Shown: one piece after another, positions 10,055-20,884 of the stretch | Layout: each line of letters opens with the position of its first letter | Position numbering within the stretch: the first letter of the stretch is position 1 | Origin: Craspedostauros australis | Lineage: Eukaryota > Bacillariophyta > Bacillariophyceae > Mastogloiales > Achnanthaceae | Reading direction: 5' to 3' | NCBI GenBank assembly: GCA_026770025.1 | Contig: JAMXDE010000028.1 | Span: 434,001-498,000 of the forward strand | Length of the DNA: 64,000 nucleotides | Notes under the pieces: model-generated | Told to the model about the DNA's origin: nothing | What the model saw: only the letters and a program-made list of their open reading frames with translations | Databases searched by the model: none | Translations under genes and position numbers: made by a program

Positions 10055-12445
10055 CTACTCGAATGAGTTGTTGTCGAATCCCAGACCCTCCATGAGATCA
10101 TCGTCATCGTCATCATCTTCGTCTTCATCTTCATCATCATCCAAGATCGGCTCCATGTCAAGGTTCAGCTGGTTCTCCAATGAACCGCGAAAGTCTGCCG
10201 ATGCTGCTGCCCCGGAGGAACCGTACTCGGAAGAGTCGTCAGCACCGCTGTGGCCACCGTCGCCATTCTTCTTCCTCTTTCCTTGATACATAGGGATGGG
10301 GTGAACAAGACCAGCGTTGACGGCATCTCGAAGATTCTCGCATGCCACCCACTCGATTCCATCCATGGTCCTCGTGCTTGCCGTCGTGTACGATGAGCCT
10401 CCACCGCGTTTCCCTTTGCTGTAGTTGCGGCGCTTGAACTTGTTGTTGGGATGTGGCGGTGTGATGACACGGGAGAAGCCCATGCGACGGGCCTCCTCCA
10501 CTCGTCTCTCCAGGTTGGGAATGCGCCGCAGCTCGCCCAGCAGTCCAATCTCTCCGCAGAACGCGGTGTCACCACGGATCGGAATGGACTTCAAGCTGCT
10601 CGCCAGCGCAACGGCGATGGCCAGATCGGAGGCGTGCGCGCCCGACTCGCCTCTGCTCAATTCCAAGGCACCCGCGACGTTCACGTACACGTCGTGGCGT
10701 CCAAAGAATAAGCGCAGGTGCTTTTGCAGGACTCCAAGCAGGAGCTGAATGCGGGAGTACGAAATGCCGTTGGCGTTGCGTCGGGGTCGTTGTTCCGATG
10801 CCGAGAAGGATGTGACGAGTGCTTGGATTTCGACCGTCAGAACGCGCAGGGTGCCCTCGACGACCAGCGCCACGGCGCAACCTTCCAGATCCTTGGTCTC
10901 GATGCGGTTGGCCAGGAGGAACGACGAAGGATCTGAGATGGGGAGCAACCGTCCCGTCGTCATCTCGTAGACTCCAACTTCAGTTGAGGAACCGAAGCGA
11001 TTCTTGGCGGCTCGCAGCATTCGCAGGTTGCTGTTGTCCGCGCCACCGGACGAGGTTCCTTCGAGGTAGAGCACGGCGTCCACCATGTGCTCGACGGTGC
11101 GAGGTCCTGCCACATCTCCGGACTTGGTGACATGCCCCACCAGGATGATGGGAATGCCAACGGATTTGGCCAGCCGGAGCAGGAGCGCCACGCATTCTCG
11201 CACCTGCGTGACGCCGCCCGCCGCTGACGAGCCACCAGCATCGCACACCATGGTCTGGATGGAGTCGACGATCAGTAGCGACGGCGCCTTTGGTCTCAGC
11301 AATTCCCTGGTTGCCGCGTCGGTCGCCTCGGCATCCAGCCGTTCGCTGTCCTGTTCCTGGAAGGCGTGGCGAGGTTGCAGCAAGTCCACGACCTGCTCGC
11401 ACAAGATGTTGACTTGCGTTTCGCTGAGCAGGAATAGCTCGCTGGATGCAATGCCCAGCCTGGAGGCTCTGGACGCAATCTGCTCCGGCGTCTCCTCTCC
11501 TGAAACGTACCACACTGGCCCTGTCGTTTCACCGCTTGGATTGACGTTGCCGCTTTCCGAGCCGCCCATTCCAATGCCAACCGTGGGCGTTGCCAACGTC
11601 GCCACACTTGCCGCGGTTTGCAACAGCAGCGTGCTCTTTCCCACACCGGGATCGCCGCCGAGCAGCACCAGGGAACCCTTCATCAACCCACCGCCCAGCA
11701 CGGTGTTGAGCTCATCGTCGCCCGGGATCTTGATGCGATTGCGTTTCTTGCGCTGACCGACAATGCCGGTGGCGTCCTCGCTGTCACCGTCGGTTCCGTA
11801 TTCCGCGATGATATCCGTCATGCGCACGGGCGGGACCATGTAGCCTGCCGCCGCGGACTGCTTCCCGGTCGAATCCGCGAGGATGCCGTCCAACCAGGAG
11901 GAAGAGGATGCTGCACTGCTACGACCTTGACTGGCGAAGCTGGGACGCCCCGCATCCGTCGGACCTCGCGCGACCGCGAATTCTTGGAGCGTGTTCCACT
12001 CCTTGCAGGTGGGACAGCGCCCCATCCACTTGACGAATTCGCTGCCGCAGTTGGTGCAGACGTGCACCGTGGTGGATGCGCCGGAGGACGTTCCCATGGC
12101 CTTGCGCTGCGACGGTGCCGATTTTCCGCGGTTCAATCCGTAGTGCGGAGATGAGTTGGGAGGGTAGAAATCCTTGACGTTGACTTCTGGTGGATCGTCA
12201 TCATCGTCGTCGTCGTCATCGTAGTTGTTCTCGTAGTCCTTGCTCTTGCCATACTTGTGCTTTGAGGCGGCCACAGCCACAAGATTCCTTCTATACCGGT
12301 GCTGCTGCTGCTGCTGCTGCTTCTGTTGATGGTGAGGGAGCTGGCGGCCCACCAACGGAGCAAAGCCATCGACCCGAGTTGTTGCGGCTGCGATGATAAC
12401 CGTGGCGATCAGCAGCATCGATCTGGCGCTCCCGACGAAGCGCAT
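10055..12445 (-). CDS. radA: DNA repair protein RadA/Sms, plastid-targeted
   Basis: RadA/Sms is a bacterial RecA-related ATPase and helicase that processes recombination intermediates; eukaryotic copies usually serve organelles. From the N-terminus the protein shows a four-Cys zinc finger (CTNCGSEFVKWMGRCPTC), Walker A GGDPGVGKST, the VSGEE segment, Walker B SLLIVDSIQTM, the RadA signature KNRFG, and a Lon-like C-terminal domain. The frame is open from 12589, but I prefer the ATG at 12445 because it starts a signal peptide (RSMLLIATVIIAAATTRVDG) followed by FAP, the bipartite leader of complex plastids. That start gives 796 residues. A long acidic run of Asp and Glu near the C-terminus is unusual for bacterial RadA. 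Location is inferred from the leader. Confidence 0.92.
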   Translation of the reverse strand: MRFVGSARSMLLIATVIIAAATTRVDGFAPLVGRQLPHHQQKQQQQQQHRYRRNLVAVAASKHKYGKSKDYENNYDDDDDDDDDPPEVNVKDFYPPNSSPHYGLNRGKSAPSQRKAMGTSSGASTTVHVCTNCGSEFVKWMGRCPTCKEWNTLQEFAVARGPTDAGRPSFASQGRSSAASSSSWLDGILADSTGKQSAAAGYMVPPVRMTDIIAEYGTDGDSEDATGIVGQRKKRNRIKIPGDDELNTVLGGGLMKGSLVLLGGDPGVGKSTLLLQTAASVATLATPTVGIGMGGSESGNVNPSGETTGPVWYVSGEETPEQIASRASRLGIASSELFLLSETQVNILCEQVVDLLQPRHAFQEQDSERLDAEATDAATRELLRPKAPSLLIVDSIQTMVCDAGGSSAAGGVTQVRECVALLLRLAKSVGIPIILVGHVTKSGDVAGPRTVEHMVDAVLYLEGTSSGGADNSNLRMLRAAKNRFGSSTEVGVYEMTTGRLLPISDPSSFLLANRIETKDLEGCAVALVVEGTLRVLTVEIQALVTSFSASEQRPRRNANGISYSRIQLLLGVLQKHLRLFFGRHDVYVNVAGALELSRGESGAHASDLAIAVALASSLKSIPIRGDTAFCGEIGLLGELRRIPNLERRVEEARRMGFSRVITPPHPNNKFKRRNYSKGKRGGGSSYTTASTRTMDGIEWVACENLRDAVNAGLVHPIPMYQGKRKKNGDGGHSGADDSSEYGSSGAAASADFRGSLENQLNLDMEPILDDDEDEDEDDDDDDDLMEGLGFDNNSFE

Positions 12446-13469
12446 GCTGGAAGACTGACTTGATGCAGTCGCTGTCTCTGGGAGATGATCATGAACGCGT
12501 CGGGTGTTGGCAAGGTCGGCCATTGTCGTGTTGATGCTTGTGCTTGTGCTTGTGCACCACTCGTTCTTCATGATGTCCAACACCATCATGTCATCCGTTG
12601 TTGTGTTATTACCAGTTGTACAGCAGTACGACCTATAATACGACTATTCGAAGCACCGTATCCTCTCCAGCGTCTTCGTTCCTCTTGAATTGCTTCGTAT
12701 AATTGCATGTATGGTATGATAGAATACAATACTATGATAGTATGGTACGATGGTGATCGTGGGGTACGACTACACACCCTTCTCCCACCACATGGAGATT
12801 CTCTCTGATGCCGCTGTTGCGAACGACAGCGACATCAGCAACAGCAACAACACGGATCTTTTCTCTCTTTCGCTTTGCGCGCGGCGAAAGGGGATGCGAA
12901 GGGTGCTGTGTTCGCCAAGTTCGGGTTTTTTGGTTGATTTGCAACGGAGCAGTCGAAGTGGTCGAAGGCTTCTCAAATCGATGGATGCGACAAGGTATCT
13001 TGTGAGAAATGGGAAAAGCAAGGAACAGCACAACACCGACATCCCCGAACCATGATTGGAAGAGAATGGAGATGACATGACCACAGCAAGAAAGGAGCAG
13101 AAGAGGCAAGGAATGATTACGGGCTGCTGATGGCAGAGATGATGGTGGAAGAGCAGGAAGCGATTCTATCTGCAACTTGAGCTGTTCCAACACGAAACAA
13201 GCTGCAATAGTCTGCACAATACCATTGCTGTCGCCGTTCTTGTCCATCTCACAGATTTTGAAACAGTTTGCATCGATCATCATCATCATCATCATACTCG
13301 CACATAATATAATCCGCACGAGCAGAGTGACCATCAACGCACTTCGACAGCACTCCTTCATAAAGTATTGCAGATCGAGCAACGATATCAAATACGCTGC
13401 GAGTATTCTATACTATAACAGTATATTCTATTCTATTCTATTCTATTAATACACTTGAGTTGCGCAACG
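12446..13469. other. Divergent intergenic region, RadA / helical orphan
   Basis: This region of about 1 kb separates two divergent starts, so it must hold both promoters. A TTCTA pentamer repeat (13426-13447) lies just before the downstream start. Low-complexity CAT and TAG runs are present, and I see no convincing gene. Confidence 0.5.
13426..13447. repeat. TTCTA microsatellite
   Basis: Four tandem TTCTA units plus a partial unit end about 23 bases before the ATG at 13470, probably in the 5' leader or core promoter. Confidence 0.85.
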
Positions 13470-14558
13470 ATGACATTGATGGACAAGGCGAAGAAGAAGA
13501 TCAAGGCCAAGGAGGCGGAGATCAAGGGCAAGTCGTGGCTGAGCAATGTCAAGACCGAAGATGGTGCGTGGAAGGACCTGCAGGGTTGGAAGGACCACTT
13601 CGAGCCCAAGACGGTGCCCACCGACCAACAGATCGCCAGGCAGAACAAGGTCAAGGCCAAGGCCATGGACGTCGCCATGGTCAAGCTCGAGGATGGGGTA
13701 TCCGCGGAACTCATCAAGGCCATTCTGGAGATCACATCCACCGTCCTCGAGAAGATCATCGAGACCATCAGCAGCCACAAGGATCCGGCACACGACGCGA
13801 TCCGACGCATCCTAAAATCCATCGACATCGTGGTGCTGTCCTTCCGCTTCGAGACCAAGTCGAACAAACACCAAGTCGCCCACATTCGTCAACAGGCCTG
13901 CTCGGAGCTGTTGGACATCGTGCACCCGCTCATCACGAACTCCAAAGACGCCCTCCAGATGCTGAGCAAGACCTTGCGCCAGCACTTCGCGTCGCAGAGG
14001 GACCAGATGCCGTCCATCGTGTCATCGCGCGTGCGGCTCATGATCGGCCAGGCCAATGCCCAACTCGACGAGCGCGTCGACGATAAGATTGCCAAGACGC
14101 AGGCGACCGTCAAGGACCACGTTGCCAAGGCAGTTGGGATGGGCGCGCCACCTGCCGCAGGTGCTCATGAGGAACGCGCCAAAGAAGACGCGCTCGCGAC
14201 AGCGGCTGTGGTGCGCCAGCGCAAGGATGAGGCCGTCGTGCAGTTCGCGTCCATGCTGGAGACCATGATCGTGTCCAGGCTGATGCTGCTGGATGAGCAG
14301 ATCTCCGAATGCATGGATCGCCTGTTGGCTCAGGTGGAGATGGCGATTGGGATGTACACCTTCAAGGGTCCATCAATCGTCAAGAACAAGAAATCTCCCA
14401 GCAGCAAGGAGGAGGCGGAAGAGCACATGCTGGCAACGCTGAAGCAGCAATACAAGGAAACGAAGGCGCACATCAAGAGTGAGATCGGCGCCATGTTGTC
14501 CATGATGAAGGCGTTCGTCAACGACGACGACAATGATGAGGATGACGAAGGGTCTTGA
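13470..14558 (+). CDS. Helical Lys/Glu-rich protein, unknown function
   Basis: The 362-residue protein starts at ATG 13470 (MTLMDKAKKK); the frame is open slightly further upstream only from a TTG. It is almost wholly alpha-helical in character: a Lys-rich amphipathic start, several heptad-like stretches (around 65-130 and 250-345), and an acidic tail rich in Asp and Glu. It has no signal peptide, no transmembrane segment and no catalytic motif I recognise. Clean codon usage and an undisturbed frame support a real gene. A scaffold or coiled-coil role is possible but only a guess. Confidence 0.75.
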   Translation: MTLMDKAKKKIKAKEAEIKGKSWLSNVKTEDGAWKDLQGWKDHFEPKTVPTDQQIARQNKVKAKAMDVAMVKLEDGVSAELIKAILEITSTVLEKIIETISSHKDPAHDAIRRILKSIDIVVLSFRFETKSNKHQVAHIRQQACSELLDIVHPLITNSKDALQMLSKTLRQHFASQRDQMPSIVSSRVRLMIGQANAQLDERVDDKIAKTQATVKDHVAKAVGMGAPPAAGAHEERAKEDALATAAVVRQRKDEAVVQFASMLETMIVSRLMLLDEQISECMDRLLAQVEMAIGMYTFKGPSIVKNKKSPSSKEEAEEHMLATLKQQYKETKAHIKSEIGAMLSMMKAFVNDDDNDEDDEGS

Positions 14559-15520
14559 AGTGGAGCGTAGATTAGGGCAATGCCAAGCTGCAGAGTCGAG
14601 TCGAGTTGAGTACGCGTCGAGTGCTCCATTCGACTTCGATACAAGTACATTCATAATATTCTACGTATGATTGGAGCAGTTCCTCTGTACGTGCACGCTT
14701 CATGTGGCAACGACGCAGTTTTGTCCGTTTCGTTTCTCCACTATTTTGGCCATGCTTGTGTTTGGTGAGTGCGTTTGCGGACAACATCAGGGAGGCCCCC
14801 ATCACACGAAGGATTTGTTGCGCTCTGCGCGGGTGCAACTGCTTCTCTGTCCTGTCGGTAGTCGTTGTCCTCCTCCTTGTGGAAGAGTGCGCGTAGTAGT
14901 ATGTGAGAGAAACACTTTCGATTGGAGTGGAATAGCCCGTATAGCGCAAGAAACGGTCGCAGCCAACCATTCTGCGAGAGTTCCTCTCCAAGCACGCGCG
15001 AGATGAGAAAGAAGCAAGGACGTTTGATGCAGCTCGTAGGGCACACTATTTGCGTGTATAACAATAGTCCGGGGAGAAGGTGCTGTTCAGCGGGGGAAGT
15101 ATGCAGTGCTTAGACGAGTCGTCGGGTTGATCCCTTACAGACGAAGTTATTGTGTATGCTATGTATGTAGGTATTGGTATGTCAACAGATAGTGGAACAT
15201 GCGTCTCTCGGCGTTTGTTCGTTGATTGATTGATTGGGTGGTTCAGGATGGATGGATGGTGGGTAGGGTACGATATGGTACGATGTAGCACCACGCAATA
15301 ACGCGGTGCAGGTACAGGAGGTGTAGGATCACAATCACGGCTTGGACAGTTGTTGTCGAAGGATTGTGATGTGGGCAAGGAGCCTCACCTTGAGGCTCTG
15401 CCATGTGGGGGCGCGAGGATCGTGCGAGTACACGCCCACGTTCGCATTCGCGGTTGTGTGCGCAGTCGTGCGTCTTGGGGTATGTGCATGTGGGAGATGG
15501 TTGCATCCGTGTGATAGAGC
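14559..15520. other. Convergent intergenic region, no gene seen
   Basis: Some 960 bases lie between two converging stop codons. The frames here are short and overlap on all strands without protein-like composition. It holds both 3' untranslated regions; I see nothing else. Confidence 0.5.
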
Positions 15521-16267
15521 TCATCGTCGGCTGCTGCTGCTGGACGACTTCGAGAAGCCGCGCAGCTTGCGGCCGAAGGACCAGACGGCGGACTCGACGC
15601 GAGCCTTCATCTTGCCTCCGTCCTTCAGGGACTCTTCGCGCTCCTTTCGGGTGCGCTGGACTCTCTTCTCGGAGGCCTTGAGCTGGGAGACGGGGACTCC
15701 GAACTCGTAGTGCAGGAGCTTGCGTCGCTCCATGTAACTTCGGGCGAGAGCCACTCTGTCGGGACGCTCGGTCTCGTACTCATCGAGGGAGACGTTTGGG
15801 TTCTCGGTGTACTCCCAGTCGAGAGTGACGGGAGGGCCTTGGCTGCAGTCCGGATGGTCGCCGACGGTGAGGTTGAACTCTCGCACGGACACGGAGGCGA
15901 AGGAGACGGATCTGTGCAGAGACGGGCGGCTCAGCTCGTCGCTGGAGTCCTTGCTGCGAGGAGGCGATGGAAGGGTCAGCGCAGATCGCTCAGAGTCCGT
16001 GAAGCAGTAGGTCTCGGTCGAGGCCGTTGATCTGCAGTCGTCGTTGTCATCGTTGGTATCGTTGGTGCAGCTGTTGCCGTTGATATCGTTGATGTCATTG
16101 TTGTCATCGTAGAGACCCTTGGGCTGGTTGCCCTGCACGAAGGAGTTGTTCAGGAACTGCTGCTGCTTCTTCACCTGGCTCCTTCGGACCTCCTCCTCGC
16201 TGTGATCCAACAAGGATTGCACCGATGTGTTGCTTGCGCTCCGCTTGTGGAACAGGACCTTTGAGTG
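15521..16267 (-). CDS. Diatom conserved-motif protein, unknown function
   Basis: The C-terminal half holds the block SVSVREFNLTVGDHP, then C, then GPPVTLDWEY, which I know as a recurring motif in diatom proteins of unknown role. After it come a basic, Arg/Lys-rich helix (about 90 residues) and a Ser/Arg tail. The N-terminal part is low-complexity (Asn/Asp and Ser). I start it at the ATG at 16267. The frame stays open up to 16483 with no other ATG before an in-frame TAG at 16528, so either translation starts at 16267 or an unplaced upstream exon is spliced in. No membrane segment or enzyme motif is visible. Confidence 0.7.
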   Translation of the reverse strand, partial: HSKVLFHKRSASNTSVQSLLDHSEEEVRRSQVKKQQQFLNNSFVQGNQPKGLYDDNNDINDINGNSCTNDTNDDNDDCRSTASTETYCFTDSERSALTLPSPPRSKDSSDELSRPSLHRSVSFASVSVREFNLTVGDHPDCSQGPPVTLDWEYTENPNVSLDEYETERPDRVALARSYMERRKLLHYEFGVPVSQLKASEKRVQRTRKEREESLKDGGKMKARVESAVWSFGRKLRGFSKSSSSSSRR

Positions 16268-19200
16268 CATCGCGTGCTGCGTCTTGCTGTTGCTTTCGTT
16301 GTTGGGGTTGTGCTGAGGGTAAGGGTAGTAGTATGAGTGTGGATGTTGATACTCTGGTAGTGTCGGTGATGATGACGATGTTGCCGTTTGGGGTGAGCGG
16401 AGCACTCTTCGAAACTCTGAGGGTGGAGATGGAACGTCGACGAGCTTCGTTTTATGAGCAGATGCGGAAACGATGCTTCTCACAACAACAACACGTGTTT
16501 GGGGTGCGCAGATGGCAGAAACGCACTACTCCACGCGGGTGGAAGCAGAACGCTGGAAACGGTGTGGATGGGTGGATGGGTGTTTGGCTCCAAGGTGAGG
16601 GAGTGGTGGGTTGGACAGGTGCCGGCCATTCGCGATTTATCACTACTACCACCAACCCCTCGCTCGTTGGAGCCTTGTCAACGTCGCTTCGTGTGTCCGT
16701 TAAAGGCGTGCAGTGCCCCAACAACGCGCGCAATTGCAGCATTTAACGAAGTCGCCAACAGTGTGAGTGTTAACTTCCTTCATCAATTTCGGTGCCAGCA
16801 TGTCGTTCAAAGCAAGACACATAAGTCAACGAAAGGAATGCGACAAGACTCGATGTCGCAGCCACCGCCGAACGGATAATATCACAGACGCAGGTCACAA
16901 ACTTCCTGGCCATCTTCAGAATTTGGGTACCTGGTAAGTCCGCGGCACACACATTTACGCAGCGTATCCACAGCAACATCTATTCTGCCCATCCCTCGTT
17001 TGTTGTTGCGAACCTCCAAGAAGCACTCACTGCAAAAACAAGCAGGCCCACCAAGTGCACAAGCATCAGGAGGAGGAGGAGGAGGAGCAAACACGAAGTT
17101 CGAGCAGAGGGGAGGTTAGCCACTTCGCACACCTCCACCCAACGTACGAGCACACACCAATGGAGTCATACGAACTCTCCCTTTTGTGGATCACTTCATG
17201 TGTGTTTCACTTCGGCGACAGCTCCGTCACACAATTCCTTCCCATTCCTCACATGGGAAAGCGGACGTGGTGCTGTTCAGCAGAACGTGGGACAAGTAGT
17301 ACCTGTCTTCTACCCACGAGTATCTTTCGCTCTGGTGTTTAACCTCCGAAGGCTTGGTCAGCCTCGGTCACAATCCACACACGAGAACTTAGAGCCGCTA
17401 ACTAATATTATCAGTGCGAGAAACAAACTTCCCAAGTTCTGTCTGTTGCCTCTCAATTCCGTGGCTGGCAGTGCCTTTCGTGTGACCACGTCTGTGACTG
17501 TGACGGACAACGGCAGCACTCTCGTTTAGCGTAATCGTGGGAACTTGACCTGAGACGTACCCAAATCCCCTGTCAGGCCCACAATTTCGTCGTTCGCGCA
17601 GATGGGTGCGCCGGACGGCACTTTCGTGGGATCGGTCAAGAGGTGCGCCGTAGACTCAACGTCGAACAAGTGGCGATGGATGGTCATCCGCCCACTGGTG
17701 CGTTTCCCCTCACAAAATTGACGACTAAGAGCAAAAACTCAAACACCACAACAAGCGAAGGGTGACGGAAGTGCAGCGCGAAACAGTCAAAGATGACGTC
17801 GAAATTGTCCACGTTCGAGAACTCGTCGATCTCCGCCCCACTTCCAAAGGCGAACACTGACTGGTTGATGTTGTCAACGATGTTCTCCGATCTCCGCCCC
17901 ACCTCCATTCGCTGATGGCTTCTCTCCCTCTCTCTCTCTCTCTCTCCTTGTGTTTGGCCAATTCAAGTCGTCCTCGTCCTTGACACCGTCTCCGATCTTT
18001 TTTGGTGATCCGTCTCTGCTCCCTTGAGGCTCCACTGCCTCGAATGTACTCGTAGTTGATGCTTCTCTGATCCCGTTTCTTCCACCACAAAGTCAAAACC
18101 AGCTTGTTGACAAACTTCAATGCGCATCGCCCTCTTCCGGCACACGAGGATGGCAATTACTTAGCCATGAAAGCCGATTGTCCAAACGCCGGACGGTGTT
18201 GCGTCTGGGTCTTCTCAATCGCCGCTCTGCCAAGCACCATGACAAGACATTTGCTCGATCTTGCCTGATCGTGGTTTCGTGGATCGGATAGTCTCATTGA
18301 TACGAGAGTAATAGCGCAATCGCTTTCGTCCTTGTTCCCTCGTTTGGCAACGAGGCAGCTTGGGCCGTCTCCCAGATCGTCACAAAAGTTGCAACTATCC
18401 TCCGCTCGATCTGGATACGATCATGAGACTGTCACATTCTGCTCCTTGGTGGCTGTGGGAGACGGTGATACCCTCTTTCGTTGGTGTGGGTGACACGGTG
18501 AAAGTGTCCATACTGCATGCGGCATGCAGAGATCAACACGGCGAATAGTCTTTCCCAAAACATCCAAGAGCGGTGGCGGTGGTTCCCCTGATACCACAAA
18601 TGCACAAATACTCCGATGACTCTGAAGATGATGGAGGCAGAAGGATCAGTGTTGTTGGCGCATCGGCATTCGGCTGTTGGAATGTTTGCACCAGTACGAC
18701 TACAAGCTACGAGTAGTATCGTGGAGCATGTCAGCATAGACGTTGCTCCGTGCAATCCCTTGATGCAAAGGGGGTGCTCTACGAGCTACATTATCCTCCA
18801 CACTCGAATAGAGCTGCGAACAACGCTTCACAACTTCAGGTCAACATTGGAGGACGTCACATTTTGACACCTATCCATCAATGCATGTCGTAATGATGGC
18901 TTCTATCCAGCTCGACTTGTTTCAACTCGACGAGACGCACGAGTTTGTCCGTTCCTATTATATTCTAGTAAGTTATGGATGTGGTGTATTATACTTGTGA
19001 AATCCTTGCAAGGGATAAATGCATCATCAATGCTCCGTCTTGCGCTGCTCTCCTCCGATTGGCTCTTCTGCCCACACATTCCTGGACACGAAAGGGGATG
19101 CGATTTGACATGTTCTGAATTGCGGAACAATTCGATCGACATGTATGCGCCATGTCATCACAGCCATTCCGGTGTGGTTCAACCTAGAGCTTGCCTTTGG

Positions 19201-19586
19201 TTCGATCAAGTGCGCAGTCAAGCGTTCGTCATGATGGACATCCGTGCCATTGAGTGGTTCACTGTTGTTTGTGTGTGCACGAGTATGTCCAGACGAGTCA
19301 CGAGACCACAGCCACGGCACCACGAGAAAATCGAAATCGGACACAACAGGAACAACCGAAACAACAGGGGCATCCTGATGCCAACAACAAGCCGGCTGAT
19401 CACCACCATAACAGCGACCCCAAGTGTAACCAAGAATCATAACAAGCCATACCAACCCTGACATCCTGACACGTGGGCATTGACATCGTTCTAGTAATGA
19501 ATGTTGATGTTGAAGTAGCGCGGAGATGGTGAAACACAAATGGAGCCCAAGCTACACAGAACGCATGGAGGCATGGGCCTGAACAC
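16268..19586. other. Long stretch without a recognised gene
   Basis: Some 3.3 kb contain only short frames of random composition. Part of 16268-16483 may be N-terminal coding sequence of the preceding gene. Visible features are a TC microsatellite near 17928-17948 and a duplicated 18-base phrase around GATCTCCGCCCCAC (near 17827 and 17889). A spliced gene made of small exons cannot be excluded. Confidence 0.45.
17928..17948. repeat. TC microsatellite
   Basis: About ten TC dinucleotides in tandem lie in the gene-poor stretch. Confidence 0.85.
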
Positions 19587-20199
19587 TCAAGAGAACTGGG
19601 CCGCCATCTCCGTGTCATTCTCTCGCTTCCAGGTATCGATCGCCTCCTGGAACTGTGACGTGAGATGATCCGTCTCGTTGGAGAGATCCTCGATGGCGGA
19701 CGAGAGGACCTCAACTGGTGCGACGGTCGAGTTGTTCGTCTGTATCTTCATGTTCAAGAAATGAACGAGGGGATGCGGGTGGTAGTACCCCGCGAATCGC
19801 ACGGAGGGATCACGCAGCAGCTGCATGCGAAAGAGATTTCCGACTGTGTGATCTTCCTTGTTCAGCTTGAACGTCCCCGCGTTTGTGACCTGGTGATCGC
19901 ATTGCATTGCATTGCATTGTAAAACATTGGATCGTTTGATTGATTATTTGTGGATGTGTTAGTGTAACATAACCTTATACACTTCGGATGCTGCGTGTAT
20001 GATGGACGGCAACATCGGCTGTCACACAATGAATCACAAGGCTGCGAGGCTGCAACAGAGTAATCGTCCTCAGGCACGCAACGCAACGCATCAGATCGAT
20101 CGTGTGTGCTCGTACCTTGGTGTCAGCCGTGTACTCGATCTTGACCTCCCCAAGATCCTCATCGAGGAGGAATGCTGCTGTTCTCTCTGGCGCGTTCAT
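19587..20199 (-). CDS. RPB11: RNA polymerase II subunit RPB11
   Basis: RPB11 pairs with RPB3 in the assembly platform of RNA polymerase II, the counterpart of the bacterial alpha dimer. Two exons join in phase 0: 20199-20116 (28 codons, MNAPERTAAFLLDEDLGEVK onward) and 19889-19587. The intron is GT-AG with donor GTACGA. The 128-residue product has the RPB11 core: the L/FLL start motif, NAGTFKLNKEDHTVGNLFR, the MQLLRDP helix, FAGYYHPHP, and the C-terminal long helix. Length fits the family (about 115-125). The intron contains a GCATT pentamer repeat. HDS starts 685 bases away on the opposite strand. Confidence 0.95.
19899..19919. repeat. GCATT pentamer repeat in RPB11 intron
   Basis: Four tandem GCATT units lie just upstream of the intron's acceptor. 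Similar GCATT-rich text recurs at 41930-41976. Confidence 0.8.
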
Positions 20200-20884
20200 G
20201 GTTTATTCTATTGCTACTGCTACTGCTACTGCCGTTGCGAATGTTGTTACGATTGGGATTGGCGTCGGATGCAGAGGTTGGTATCACTGCAAGATCAGTT
20301 GAACGTTGTTGTTGTACGGGTTTGGGAAGAGTGGTCTGTATGTGCCAGGCGAGTGGTTGATCTTGTTGCCAAAGTGAGAGGCTTTGGTTGGTGGTGTTCA
20401 CGTTGTTTGTGTCTCAGCAACGGCACAAACCGCCATGGTCAACTTCTTTGTCGTTCCATCGTCGTTCTTGGTGATGCTGATGCTGTTGTGCTGTGTTTCG
20501 ACCCAAGGTACTGTCATAGTTTTCTGAACAGAAGTTGTTCGAACAGGTCGAAGAATCATGTTGAATCTATCGAGTCAACCATCCACGTTGAAGATGACGT
20601 GATCGTGTCACTCTTCACGTTGTCGAGATTGGATGATTGAGCGCAACACAACACAACACCACGCCATCCAACACCGATGCAACGTGACGCGACGCAACCA
20701 CACACATGCCACCCAACCAACAACAATCACCAAATTCCAACACGAACATTCTCACACACACGCACACACCGCCCATCGTTCTTGTTCTGTCGTCTTTCGT
20801 GGCCAAGAGAACTCACTCCACACAAACGCAATCGGTTGTGATCACCATTCACAAGAAGAGAAAGAAGACTCCGATCCCACCAAG
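20200..20884. promoter_or_regulatory. Divergent promoter region, RPB11 / HDS
   Basis: Both neighbouring genes start outward from this 685-base stretch. It holds a GCTACT repeat (about 20210-20234), an ACAAC repeat (20641-20660) and a long A/C-rich run before the HDS start (20690-20780). I see no firm TATA box. Confidence 0.5.
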
